A stretch of DNA of 64,000 nucleotides from Fibrobacter sp. UWB13 (GTDB taxonomy: Bacteria; Fibrobacterota; Fibrobacteria; Fibrobacterales; Fibrobacteraceae). Location of the stretch: positions 1 through 64,000 of the forward strand of contig NZ_FXAX01000006.1 in NCBI RefSeq assembly GCF_900177805.1. Reading direction: 5' to 3'. Each line of letters opens with the position of its first letter. The stretch's first letter is position 1. Below the pieces are notes generated by a model. The model searched no databases. It saw nothing but the letters and a program-made list of their open reading frames with translations, and was not told the DNA's origin. Position numbers and translations under genes: made by a program. This document shows positions 15,963 to 24,145 of this stretch, piece by piece.

Positions 15963-17378
15963 TTACAGTCGCCGTCTGTTGGCAGGGAACCGGTCGTAGT
16001 ACCGTTTTTTGTCTTCGTACATGCGGGCGTCGGCTTCGTGCATCGCAATGCGGATATCTCCACCGTTTGCATCGTAGTAGAACCCGACTGCAAAACTGAC
16101 CTTGCCTGGAATCATCGATTTTTCGCGGAGTGCTTTGACTTTGGCTTCGAGCTCTTCTTTCGGCTTGTCGAGGGCGATAATCAAGAACTCGTCGCCACCT
16201 GCGCGGTAGAATTCGCAACCGTCGAACGTGAATTTTAAAAGCTGAGACGCGTCTTTTAAAAGCTTGTCGCCTGCATCGTGACCTTTGTTGTCATTGACGG
16301 GCTTGAGGCCGTTCAGGTCTGCAAAAATAATGCCGAGCGACTTGTACTGCACTTCGCCATTCAGAAACTGTGTTACGCGATTGTTCATGGAATTGCGGTT
16401 CTTGACGCAAGTTAAAAGGTCCATGCTGCTGAGTAGTTCTAGCTGGTTCAAAAGCTGGTAGTTCGCAATTTCCGAGGCGACAAAGAATGCCGAAAGCTCA
16501 AGTGTTTCACGTATGTAGAGCGTGTTCGACGTGTCGAAATTCGTGGCCCAGAAAAAGCCTAGAGTAAGGCCGTTGTATTCGAGTGGCAAGAGGACAAGGC
16601 TACGGACGTTAGCGGCTACAAGCGAATTGTACCATGCCGGGTTTTCCTGATGGATGACTTCGAGGTCGTCCTTGTTCTTGATCATCAGGCAATTGCTTCC
16701 GTTCAGTGTCTTTATCCAGGACCTTGCGTAATCGACAAAGTTTTCGGATTTGAGTTCACGAATGGAACGGATCCCGGAATCCGGCTTTAAGGCATCGCTA
16801 AATACGGACCACGTGTTGTCATTGAAGTCCGTCAGCATCACGCAGCAATAGCTTGCATCACAGATTTTGCGGATGTCCTCGATGACTTCGTCCATGGTCT
16901 TTTGCAAGTTTTTAGTACTGCGCAACTTGATACAAGTCTGCAATACGTTGGATGAAGTCTTAGCCGAAATGTTCGACATCGCGTCGACATTTTCTTCGAA
17001 CGTAATTTCCTGGGAGTAGCTACAATACGCCTTTTTCGGGTCGTCAATAGCGAGCGGCATCATGTACAGGTTGATGCAGAAGGTGTAGCGCTCGGGGCGG
17101 ATGTAGGCGTGTACAGGTTTCTTTTTGATGGCACATTCGTAGCAGAAGTTCTCGAAGTTGAGTTCCTTCTTCATGTAGCGTTCGTAGCTACTGCCTGGGA
17201 CAAACTTTTCCTTAAAGACGACGTTGCCATCTTTGTCGACCTTTTCCATGGCGCGGATATACAGGTCATTTGCGGCCTCGATGCGGATGGTGCCGATTCT
17301 GTCATCATCGCGCTTTTCGACCGACAAGATGCTTGTCATCGTGTGGAAGTTATCTACAAATTTCTGCAAATCCATCAT
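15963..17378 (-). CDS. GGDEF protein, probable diguanylate cyclase with GAF-like sensor
   Basis: 471 aa. The N-terminal about 130 residues are of unknown sensor type, followed by a GAF-like domain (KTCIKLRSTKNLQKTMDEV onward, to about 310). A complete GGDEF active site is at 394-398 in YRAGGDEFLII. It should condense two GTP to c-di-GMP. No RxxD inhibitory site is found at the usual position before GGDEF. The protein is cytosolic, with no membrane segments. It starts directly at the stop codon of a close paralogue (17379-18791), so the pair is an operon and a tandem duplication. Confidence 0.87.
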   Translation of the reverse strand: MMDLQKFVDNFHTMTSILSVEKRDDDRIGTIRIEAANDLYIRAMEKVDKDGNVVFKEKFVPGSSYERYMKKELNFENFCYECAIKKKPVHAYIRPERYTFCINLYMMPLAIDDPKKAYCSYSQEITFEENVDAMSNISAKTSSNVLQTCIKLRSTKNLQKTMDEVIEDIRKICDASYCCVMLTDFNDNTWSVFSDALKPDSGIRSIRELKSENFVDYARSWIKTLNGSNCLMIKNKDDLEVIHQENPAWYNSLVAANVRSLVLLPLEYNGLTLGFFWATNFDTSNTLYIRETLELSAFFVASEIANYQLLNQLELLSSMDLLTCVKNRNSMNNRVTQFLNGEVQYKSLGIIFADLNGLKPVNDNKGHDAGDKLLKDASQLLKFTFDGCEFYRAGGDEFLIIALDKPKEELEAKVKALREKSMIPGKVSFAVGFYYDANGGDIRIAMHEADARMYEDKKRYYDRFPANRRRL

Positions 17379-18791
17379 TTAACGATTCCTGCACTCAGGG
17401 TGCCTTTCATAAAAAGCTTTTTTATCGTTGTACATATTGGCGTCGGCTTCGCGCATGGCTTTTCGGATGTCGCCACCATTTTCTTCGTAATAGAATCCGA
17501 CGGCAAAACTGATTTTGTTCGGGTCGTCCGATTTCTTTCGGAGCGTCTCAACTTTGTGGCTTAGAGTTTCTTTGGTGTTTTCCATGTCGATAATCAGGAA
17601 CTCGTCGCCACCGGCGCGGTAAATCTCTGAATTTTCGAAAGTCGACTTGAGAATTTCTGCACCGTCTTTTAGCAACTGGTCGCCTGCACCGTGGCCTTCG
17701 CTGTCGTTGACGTATTTGAGGTTGTTCAAGTCGGCAAAGACAATCCCATAGCTGTTTGGAACTCTTTCGCGGCCGGATAATATCTTGAGAATGCGGTTGT
17801 TCATTGCGTTGCGGTTCTTGACTCCGGTCAAGAGGTCCGTAGAACTCAGCTTTTCGAGTTTTTGCAGCAGCTGGTAGTTGGCTATTTCCGATGCGATAAA
17901 GTACGTCGAAAGTTCGAGCGTTTCCTTGATGTGGTCCGTTTCTTCGAGAGCAAAGTTGGTTGCCCAGATGAATCCGATGATGTCATCGTTGTACTTGAGC
18001 GGGAACAGCGCAAGCCTTTCGATGTTGGCAGACCGCATGGAATTATACCAAGCCGGGTGACGGGCCTTGATATCTTCCTTGTCTTGTTCGTTCTTGACGA
18101 GCAAGCAAGTGCTCCCGTTGATGATGTCTAGCCAGGACTTGGCGTAGTCGATAAATTCATCGTTTAAAAAGTCTGCAAGCGTGTGCCTGCCGATTTCGGG
18201 GGCGGCATTTTCGCTGAGCAAGGAGCATTTACGTGCCTTGAAGTCCGTCAACATGATGCAGCAGTAATTGGCTTTGCAGATGTTGCGGATATCGGCCATT
18301 ACCTCGTCCATGGTCTTGAGGAAGTTCTTGGTGCTGCGGAGCTTGATGCAGGTCTTGAGCACATCGGCAGTTGTCTTTGCCGAAAGGCTTTGCAAGGAAT
18401 CCGTGTTCATTTCGGTCGACAGTTCTTGCGTGTAGGTGCAGTAGCACTTGAACGGGTCTTCAAAATCGAGGGGCAGGCTGAAGATATTGAACCAGACATC
18501 AAACCGATCTGGGTGGATGTAGGCGTGCATCGGCTTTTTGAGGACGGCGCTGTTGTAGATAAAATGTTCGAAGTTCAAGTCTTTGGGAATATACGCAGTG
18601 TATTCTTGACCCGGGACGAACCTCTTGCCATACGGCATGTCGATAAGATTGTCACTATTTTTTTCGAAGGAATCGATATATGCCTTGTTCCCGACTTCGA
18701 TACGCATCTTGCCGTAGCCGTTCGGCTTTTTTTCGACGGACATGATGCAGGTCATCGAATCGAACTGATTGACATATTCCTGTAAATCCAT
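17379..18791 (-). CDS. GGDEF protein, paralogue of the following gene
   Basis: 470 aa, collinear with the 15963-17378 protein over its whole length: same N-terminal MDLQ(E/K) start, GAF-like segment KTCIKLRSTKNFLKTMDEV and GGDEF at 394-398. The frame extends to 18917, but ATG 18791 has AAGGAG 7 nt upstream and matches the paralogue's start. The RxxD product-inhibition site is missing here too. It is first gene of the pair, divergent from the HsdR-N-like gene. The two copies likely share output but sense different signals, since the N-terminal regions differ most. Confidence 0.87.
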   Translation of the reverse strand: MDLQEYVNQFDSMTCIMSVEKKPNGYGKMRIEVGNKAYIDSFEKNSDNLIDMPYGKRFVPGQEYTAYIPKDLNFEHFIYNSAVLKKPMHAYIHPDRFDVWFNIFSLPLDFEDPFKCYCTYTQELSTEMNTDSLQSLSAKTTADVLKTCIKLRSTKNFLKTMDEVMADIRNICKANYCCIMLTDFKARKCSLLSENAAPEIGRHTLADFLNDEFIDYAKSWLDIINGSTCLLVKNEQDKEDIKARHPAWYNSMRSANIERLALFPLKYNDDIIGFIWATNFALEETDHIKETLELSTYFIASEIANYQLLQKLEKLSSTDLLTGVKNRNAMNNRILKILSGRERVPNSYGIVFADLNNLKYVNDSEGHGAGDQLLKDGAEILKSTFENSEIYRAGGDEFLIIDMENTKETLSHKVETLRKKSDDPNKISFAVGFYYEENGGDIRKAMREADANMYNDKKAFYERHPECRNR

Positions 18792-18924
18792 ATTTGCTCC
18801 TTCGTAGGCTTTTTGTAAATAAAAAGTCATTATAAAGATAATATGAAACACGCAAGTTGGGTTGACTTGTTTAACTTTTTTTGTAATTTCGCCTTGAAAT
18901 GGGGTGATTTTCCTCACGTTTTTT

Positions 18925-18932
18925 TATATTCT
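18925..18932 (+). promoter_or_regulatory. TATATT promoter box 5 nt before the HsdR-N-like ATG
   Basis: TATATTCT ends 5 nt upstream of the ATG at 18938, and no ribosome site is present, so a leaderless mRNA is likely. Confidence 0.45.
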
Positions 18933-18937
18933 CGCCA

Positions 18938-19354
18938 ATGACCCACGAAACGCTATTTGACCCGATTCGCAAAAAAGAAGTCCCCGCAACGCCCGAAGAG
19001 CATGTCCGCCAGGCGACGGTGCGCTATTTGCTCGATGTGGTGAAGGTGCCGGAGCATTTGATTGCGGTGGAATTTCCGCTTTCGTCGATTGATGTAAAGA
19101 CGGCGGACCGCGTGGATATCTTGGTGCATAATTTTAGGGCGGGGGCGCCTCTGAATAAGCCGTGGCTCTTGGTGGAGTGCAAGGCTCCGGGTGAATACAC
19201 GTGGCCAGTGTTGCAACAGCAATTGAACAAGTATTTGCAAATCTTGACGCCGAACTACGTGATGCTTGCGTTAGGCGATTGTGTGCGCTATTTTGAGTTG
19301 GACTCCGTGACGCACCGCTTCAAGAAAATCGAGTGCCTGCCGGTATTTGGCTAG
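18938..19354 (+). CDS. Solitary HsdR N-terminal-like (PD-(D/E)XK) domain protein
   Basis: 138 aa. The sequence has the nuclease fold pattern Asp60 (DRVDILVH) and Glu80-x-Lys82 (LLVECKAP), as in the type I restriction enzyme R-subunit N-terminal domain (HSDR_N_2 family). No helicase, HsdM or HsdS gene is near, so it is not a restriction system on its own. Single-domain versions occur widely in the FCB group with unknown role. Divergent from the GGDEF pair. Confidence 0.8.
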   Translation: MTHETLFDPIRKKEVPATPEEHVRQATVRYLLDVVKVPEHLIAVEFPLSSIDVKTADRVDILVHNFRAGAPLNKPWLLVECKAPGEYTWPVLQQQLNKYLQILTPNYVMLALGDCVRYFELDSVTHRFKKIECLPVFG

Positions 19355-19370
19355 GGACTGTGCGGAGCTT

Positions 19371-19413
19371 GTCATCCTGAGCGGAGTGCGCAGCACGAAG
19401 TCGAAGGATCTAG
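19371..19413. repeat. Dispersed repeat GTCATCCTGAGC ... CGAAGGATC, longer variant
   Basis: Begins GTCATCCTGAGCGGAGTGCG and ends GAAGTCGAAGGATCTAG. It lies between the HsdR-N-like gene and the xseA stop codon, and is longer inside than the copy at 8201. Confidence 0.75.
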
Positions 19414-20712
19414 TTATTGTACCACGGACAGAATATCGCCATCGGCGAGGCGTGTCTTGATGGTGTCGCCGCTTTTGAGCTGGCTTGCCTTGCGAATAAA
19501 TTTCCCGTTTTCGTCAAGCGTGAGCGAGTAGCCCTTGGCAAGTGTCGTCTTGGGGTCTGCGTTTTTGACCTTCTCGGTGACGAGCTCGAACTGCGATTTC
19601 GCGAGGTCAAGAATCTTGCGGGATCCCTGCTTTAAACCTTCTTGGTTGCGGTCAAGTCGTTCGTGCTCAGACTTTATATAAAATGCGGTGTCTTTTTTTA
19701 TGGAGGCGGCGATGAGCACGTGTTTTGATTTTTCGTTCTGGATGAGCCCGAAAACTTTTTGCTGGAGCTGGTTTCCCATTGTGCCGAGCTGCTTGTTGTT
19801 TTCGGTGAGGAGGTCGCGGGCTCCATCGGCAATGCTTGCCATTGCATTTGTCATGCGGTTCCAGCTATCCGTGACGCGTTCCACGAGACGCTTCGCGCAG
19901 TCTGTAGGCGTGATGCACGAGAGGTAGGCGACTTCGTCCAAAAGGCAACGGTCGATTTCGTGACCGATTCCCGTAAAGACTGGGGTGGGGTAGTTCGCGA
20001 CCGCGCGGCAAAGCGCTTCGCTATCAAAGAAGTTTAAGTCCGTCTTGGCACCGCCACCGCGCACAATGCAGACAACGTCTAAATTTGAATCGCTTTGGAG
20101 CTGTTCCAGTGCAGCGATGATGCTGTCTTCGGTTTCGTTCCCTTGCATTCGCGCATAGACGGTCGTGACCTCGAATGCAAACGGCGAGGCTTCAAGTCTC
20201 GTGGTGAAGTCCTTGTACGCAGCCGTGTTTTCACCGGTGATGAGTCCCACGCGGAGCGGCACGTCGGCAAGTTCGAGCTGCTTGTTCTTTTCGAGCAAGC
20301 CCTCCATCGCAAGGCGCTTCAAAATGGCGCTCTTGGTGAGAGCGAGTTCGCCAATTGTATAAACCGGATCGATGTCTAGGATTTGTGCTTGCAGCTTTCC
20401 GTACGGGATGTACAATTCCGCACGCACGAGAAAGTTGACTTTCAAATCGTGCTTGAGTGTAAACGGTTGCGAAAGGCTTGAAATCTTGGCGAGAATCGCA
20501 TCGTACTTGGCGGTGTAGCAATAAAGGGCAAGCGTTGCTTTCGGCTTCACGTCGCCATCGGCAAAGTCCGCAATGCTCAGGTAAACGCCCGACGGCTTTT
20601 CCGCAATTTGCGAAATGACCCCATGTACCCAAACCGCAGGTGTCGATTCTACGGTGTTCTTGAGCGAACGCATGTACTGCGTGACCGAATATGTGCGAAC
20701 TTCTTGATCCAT
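19414..20712 (-). CDS. xseA: Exodeoxyribonuclease VII large subunit
   Basis: 432 aa, normal length. Visible are the N-terminal OB fold (WVHGVISQIAEKPSGVYLSI), then VGLITGENTAAYKDF and the catalytic-domain segments VCIVRGGGAKTDLNFFD and FTGIGHEIDRCLLDEVA. A long coiled coil follows, ending with KGYSLTLDENGKFI. It degrades single-stranded DNA with the small subunit XseB. No xseB-sized partner ORF is adjacent, so the subunits are unlinked here. Two palindromic repeats lie in its upstream region. Confidence 0.94.
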   Translation of the reverse strand: MDQEVRTYSVTQYMRSLKNTVESTPAVWVHGVISQIAEKPSGVYLSIADFADGDVKPKATLALYCYTAKYDAILAKISSLSQPFTLKHDLKVNFLVRAELYIPYGKLQAQILDIDPVYTIGELALTKSAILKRLAMEGLLEKNKQLELADVPLRVGLITGENTAAYKDFTTRLEASPFAFEVTTVYARMQGNETEDSIIAALEQLQSDSNLDVVCIVRGGGAKTDLNFFDSEALCRAVANYPTPVFTGIGHEIDRCLLDEVAYLSCITPTDCAKRLVERVTDSWNRMTNAMASIADGARDLLTENNKQLGTMGNQLQQKVFGLIQNEKSKHVLIAASIKKDTAFYIKSEHERLDRNQEGLKQGSRKILDLAKSQFELVTEKVKNADPKTTLAKGYSLTLDENGKFIRKASQLKSGDTIKTRLADGDILSVVQ

Positions 20713-20720
20713 TTTTTGAT

Positions 20721-20785
20721 GTCACCCCGGATTTATTCCGGGGTCACCTTTTGCATTGTCATGCCCGCGAAGGCGGGCATCTCCT
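20721..20785. repeat. Two dispersed palindromic repeats side by side
   Basis: The first (20721-20750) has the stem ACCCCGG / CCGGGGT. The second (20759-20785) has the stem ATGCCCGC / GGCGGGCAT with a GAA loop followed by CTCC. They are typical short dispersed palindromes, located between xseA and the divergent antitoxin gene. Confidence 0.7.
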
Positions 20786-20847
20786 TTCAAACATTTTGAC
20801 GTTAACTATAATAATAATTAAATTGGTTGTAAGAAAAAGGACTCCCC

Positions 20848-21051
20848 GTGTCGAAAGTAGTTTCTGCAATGGATATGCGTCAGAATTTTGGGACGCTCTT
20901 GAACCAAGTCGCCATCAAGGACGAAGAAATCGTCATTGAGCGCGCTGGCAAGCCTTTGGCACGCCTTGTGAGCATGAATTCTGCTACAAGCGGCAAGCTT
21001 GATTTCCGCGACATTGGCAAACTCCCGAACGACATCTGGAACGAACTTTAG
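20848..21051 (+). CDS. Phd/YefM-family antitoxin-like protein, no toxin partner
   Basis: 67 aa with GTG start preceded by AAGGA. The N-terminus (VVSAMDMRQNFGTLLNQV) and the middle VIERAGKPLARLVSM are the conserved fold of prevent-host-death family DNA-binding antitoxins. The C-terminus, which normally wraps the toxin, is short (FRDIGKLPNDIWNEL). No toxin gene follows within 117 bp, and a terminator and the convergent nuoN come next. It is an orphan or a solitary regulator. Confidence 0.8.
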   Translation: MSKVVSAMDMRQNFGTLLNQVAIKDEEIVIERAGKPLARLVSMNSATSGKLDFRDIGKLPNDIWNEL

Positions 21052-21097
21052 TTTGTATTTATTTGCTGAAGGCTGTAAAAAACATCTTAACGAAAAA

Positions 21098-21128
21098 CGC
21101 CTCCGACTAAGTCGGGGGCGAAATTTTT
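21098..21128. terminator. Terminator between antitoxin and nuoN
   Basis: A 10-bp stem CGCCTCCGAC / GTCGGGGGCG (one G-T pair) with the loop TAA, and T-runs on both strands. Confidence 0.8.
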
Positions 21129-21131
21129 GTC

Positions 21132-21149
21132 ATTCTCCGTTAGGAGAAT
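21132..21149 (-). terminator. Second hairpin downstream of nuoN
   Basis: A perfect 7-bp inverted repeat ATTCTCC / GGAGAAT with a 4-nt loop, 19 bp past the nuoN stop. The first terminator lies right behind it. Confidence 0.45.
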
Positions 21150-21167
21150 CCATGCTTTTCAGCTTGC

Positions 21168-22610
21168 TTAATTCATAAACCCGGCAAAGATGTTGTTGCT
21201 CAGGAACGGTACAAAGCCGAGGAGGATTACCGCGATGCTCAGCAAAATGATGACTTCGCGCTGGCGCTTGGTGAGGCGAAGCGGATTCAAATGTCCGTCA
21301 GGTTCATCGACCCAGGCAGCCTTGATGAGCTGCAAGTAGTAGAAGAGCGCAATGACGTTGTTCAAGACGGCGAATGCCACGAGCGTGTAATGGCCTGTCG
21401 AAGCGCCGCTGAAGAACAGGTGGAACTTGCCAAAGAAACCGGCGAGAGGCGGGATGCCTGCCAAGCTGAACATCGAAATAGCAAGGGCGATGGCGAGGCT
21501 CGGGTTCTGCTTTGAAAGTCCGCGGAGCGACTGGAATGTTTCTTCGCGGTGATGCCCGATGATGCCGAACACGAAGAATGCGAGGTAGTTCGAAACGGCA
21601 TAGACAAAGAGGTAATAGATGATTGCCGTCTTTGCGGTTGTTGCAGGGCCGAGCAAGGCGACCATGATGTAGCCTGCCTGAGCGATAGAGCTGTAAGCCA
21701 TGAAGCGGCGGAGGCGGCTTTGCTTGAGTGCGCCGAGGTTACCGACAAAGAGCGTGACGCCTGCGAGGAGCGCAATGAGCGGAGCCATCTTGTCTTGGAT
21801 CGGGGAGAGCGGGCCATAGACGAGCACGACGAGGAACGCAATGGCGGTTGCCTTCGAGGTCACGGAAAGCACGGCGGTTACCGGCGTCGGAGCGCCTTCG
21901 TAAACGTCCGGAGCCCAGGTGTAGAACGGGAACAGCGTGAGCTTGAATCCGATTCCGCAGAAGAGGAACAGCACGGCAATCCACAAGAGCGGGCTAGAAC
22001 CGCTTGCGACGGCGGCTTGAATCTCGTTAAAGTGGAGGCTTCCGGAGAAACCGTAGAGGTAGCTGAAGCCAAACAGTTCAAATGCTGTGGCGACAGATCC
22101 CATCAAGATGTACTTGGTAGCAGCTTCGGAACCGTACTGGTCGCGCTTGTTCCAGGCGGCGAGTGCGTACATCGGGATGGTCGCGATTTCGAGGCCGAGG
22201 AAGAACGTGAGCAAGTCGCAAGCGCTCACGACTGTGAAGCCGCCGAACGTCGCAAATGCGATGGCGCCGATGAATTCGGCAATCTGGTGCATAGGTGGCT
22301 TCTTGTCGGCGCCGTGTTCAAAGTAGTCCTTGGAAAGCCACATGCCAAGCAGAGCGCTCACCATGAGCACTTCGCGCATGAGCACGCCGAAGTCGTCCAC
22401 TTTCCAGTTGCAGATAAAGAACTTGCCGTTGCCGCTCGCGAGCGGGATGAAGTTCAGCAAGAAGAAAATGGCGATAAAGCCGATGTTTGCCATGCGCCAC
22501 GGGACTTTGGATTGCGTAGTCACGAAAAGGCGTATCCCAATCACGACGAACGGGAAAATCAGCAGCAAAACGTCAGGTAGAATGAAGTTTGGAATTGCAA
22601 AATTTGTCAT
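21168..22610 (-). CDS. nuoN: NADH-quinone oxidoreductase subunit N
   Basis: 480 aa with about 14 membrane segments. It is an antiporter-like proton-pumping subunit of complex I. Typical segments are AEFIGAIAFATFGGFTVVSA, FKLTLFPFYTWAPDVYEGAPTPV (shown in part) and LAGIPPLAGFFGKF. The key lysines of the discontinuous helices and a mid-membrane Glu are in place by eye. Last gene of the nuo operon, 11 bp after nuoM. A terminator pair follows. Confidence 0.94.
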   Translation of the reverse strand: MTNFAIPNFILPDVLLLIFPFVVIGIRLFVTTQSKVPWRMANIGFIAIFFLLNFIPLASGNGKFFICNWKVDDFGVLMREVLMVSALLGMWLSKDYFEHGADKKPPMHQIAEFIGAIAFATFGGFTVVSACDLLTFFLGLEIATIPMYALAAWNKRDQYGSEAATKYILMGSVATAFELFGFSYLYGFSGSLHFNEIQAAVASGSSPLLWIAVLFLFCGIGFKLTLFPFYTWAPDVYEGAPTPVTAVLSVTSKATAIAFLVVLVYGPLSPIQDKMAPLIALLAGVTLFVGNLGALKQSRLRRFMAYSSIAQAGYIMVALLGPATTAKTAIIYYLFVYAVSNYLAFFVFGIIGHHREETFQSLRGLSKQNPSLAIALAISMFSLAGIPPLAGFFGKFHLFFSGASTGHYTLVAFAVLNNVIALFYYLQLIKAAWVDEPDGHLNPLRLTKRQREVIILLSIAVILLGFVPFLSNNIFAGFMN

Positions 22611-22621
22611 AATTAAACCTA

Positions 22622-24136
22622 CTATAAACCTGCCGATGAAATCTTTTCAAAGATAGGTGCTATGCTCTGGTCCAGAAGTTCAGAAATCCAGCCGGGGCAA
22701 ACACCGATGAACAACAAGCAGGCAACGAGAACGACAATGACCAACTTTTCGCGGAAGCTTCCATCCGTGAGGCCTTCGTACTTCTGCGGGAGCGGGCCGT
22801 GAAGCATACGGTTCGCGGTTTGCAAAATGTAGACGGCGGTCGTCGTGATGGAGAGAATGGCGAGAATCGTCACGATGCGTGTAAGCGTGGAATCTTGCTG
22901 GAACGCGCCAATGAAGATGGTGCTTTCGGCAATGAATCCGCTAAAGCCCGGGAGGCCAAGCCCTGCGAAACCGGCAAGCACAAAGCCAACGCCGAGGAAT
23001 GGCATCTTGCGCATGATACCACCCATTTCCGTGATATCGCGGGTGTGGGTGCGTTCGTAAATCATGCCGATGGTCGCGAAGAAGAGGCCTGTCAAGAATC
23101 CGTGCGAAATCATCTGGAGGCTAGCGCCGCGAAGTCCAATCGGCGTGAGGGCTGCAAGTCCGAGGAAGATGAGGCCCAAGTGGCTGATGGAACTGTAAGC
23201 GGTGATGTACTTGAGGTCTTTGTGGCGGATGGCGATAAACGGGCCGAGAACCACGTTAAAGATGAGGAGTGCTACAACGTACGGGAGCCAAATCTTGGCG
23301 GCTTCGGGCATGAGGAACATGGCGACACGCAAGCATCCGTAGGCACCCATTTTCATCATCACACCGGCAGCGAGCATCGAAACGGCAGTCGGTGCAGCGG
23401 AGTGACCATCCGGGCTCCAGAAGTGGAACGGGAAAAGCGAACTCGAAACGGCAAATCCCATGAACATGAGCGGGAATGCCCACATCTGGAAATCCATCGG
23501 GAGAGTCGTCTTTGCAATTTCAATGAGGTTCCAGCTTGTAGCGCCACTTTCGAAGTAAAGCCCGAAGAGCGTTGCAAGAATCATCGAAGAGCCAAACGCG
23601 AGCGTCAACGTGAGCTTTTTACCACCGTAGTCGCGCTTGCCACTGCCGTAGCAGGCAATCATGAGGTACATGCAGAGTGCTTCCATTTCGTAGAACACGA
23701 AGAAAAGCACCAAGTCAAAGCTCATGTACACGCCGTAAACGCTTGTTGCCAAGAGCTGGATAAGCGCAAAGAAAATCTTTTGATTCCCTTTGATCTTGAG
23801 GCTTACAAGCACGCCAGCCCAGACGATGAACGCCGTGAGCGCAAGCAACAGCATGTTGAGACCGTCAGCGCCGACAATGTAATGGGCATTGAACATCGAA
23901 AGCCACGGAATATCCGTGAAGAAGCGGAGCGCAAGTGGTGCGGCTGCCGGATCCGTCGGAGTTCCCGAGAGGGCATAGACGGCGTAAGTCAAGTAGCAGA
24001 CAATTGCAAGGACAATCGTTGCCGACGTGACGTGGATGGTTCGGAGCGTCTTTTCGTACGTGGCAGGGATCAGTACGCAGGCGAGAACCGTTAAGAGGGG
24101 GAGAACCCAAATGGAGTTAAAAAGTATTGTATTCAT
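22622..24136 (-). CDS. nuoM: NADH-quinone oxidoreductase subunit M
   Basis: 504 aa, membrane antiporter-like proton-pumping subunit. Typical are FYEMEALCMYLMI (essential Glu), the SLFPFHFWSPDGHSAAPTAVS region, YSSISHLGLIFLGLAAL and LAGFAGLGLPGFSGFIAES. It starts 9 bp after the nuoL stop and is followed closely by nuoN. Length and order are as in other complex I operons. Confidence 0.95.
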   Translation of the reverse strand: MNTILFNSIWVLPLLTVLACVLIPATYEKTLRTIHVTSATIVLAIVCYLTYAVYALSGTPTDPAAAPLALRFFTDIPWLSMFNAHYIVGADGLNMLLLALTAFIVWAGVLVSLKIKGNQKIFFALIQLLATSVYGVYMSFDLVLFFVFYEMEALCMYLMIACYGSGKRDYGGKKLTLTLAFGSSMILATLFGLYFESGATSWNLIEIAKTTLPMDFQMWAFPLMFMGFAVSSSLFPFHFWSPDGHSAAPTAVSMLAAGVMMKMGAYGCLRVAMFLMPEAAKIWLPYVVALLIFNVVLGPFIAIRHKDLKYITAYSSISHLGLIFLGLAALTPIGLRGASLQMISHGFLTGLFFATIGMIYERTHTRDITEMGGIMRKMPFLGVGFVLAGFAGLGLPGFSGFIAESTIFIGAFQQDSTLTRIVTILAILSITTTAVYILQTANRMLHGPLPQKYEGLTDGSFREKLVIVVLVACLLFIGVCPGWISELLDQSIAPIFEKISSAGL

Positions 24137-24145
24137 GGGTGCGCC

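Noticed and set aside
18938-19354. Type I restriction-modification system
   Set aside because: Only an R-subunit N-terminal-like domain is present; helicase, methylase and specificity genes are missing.
20848-21051. Complete toxin-antitoxin pair
   Set aside because: No toxin-sized ORF lies within the 117-bp downstream gap or upstream in the same orientation.
22799-24094. 431-codon frame antisense to nuoM and similar long antisense frames over nuoL, nuoD and nuoBC
   Set aside because: Polar, His/Glu-rich mirror translations of membrane-protein genes; the sense genes are unambiguous.
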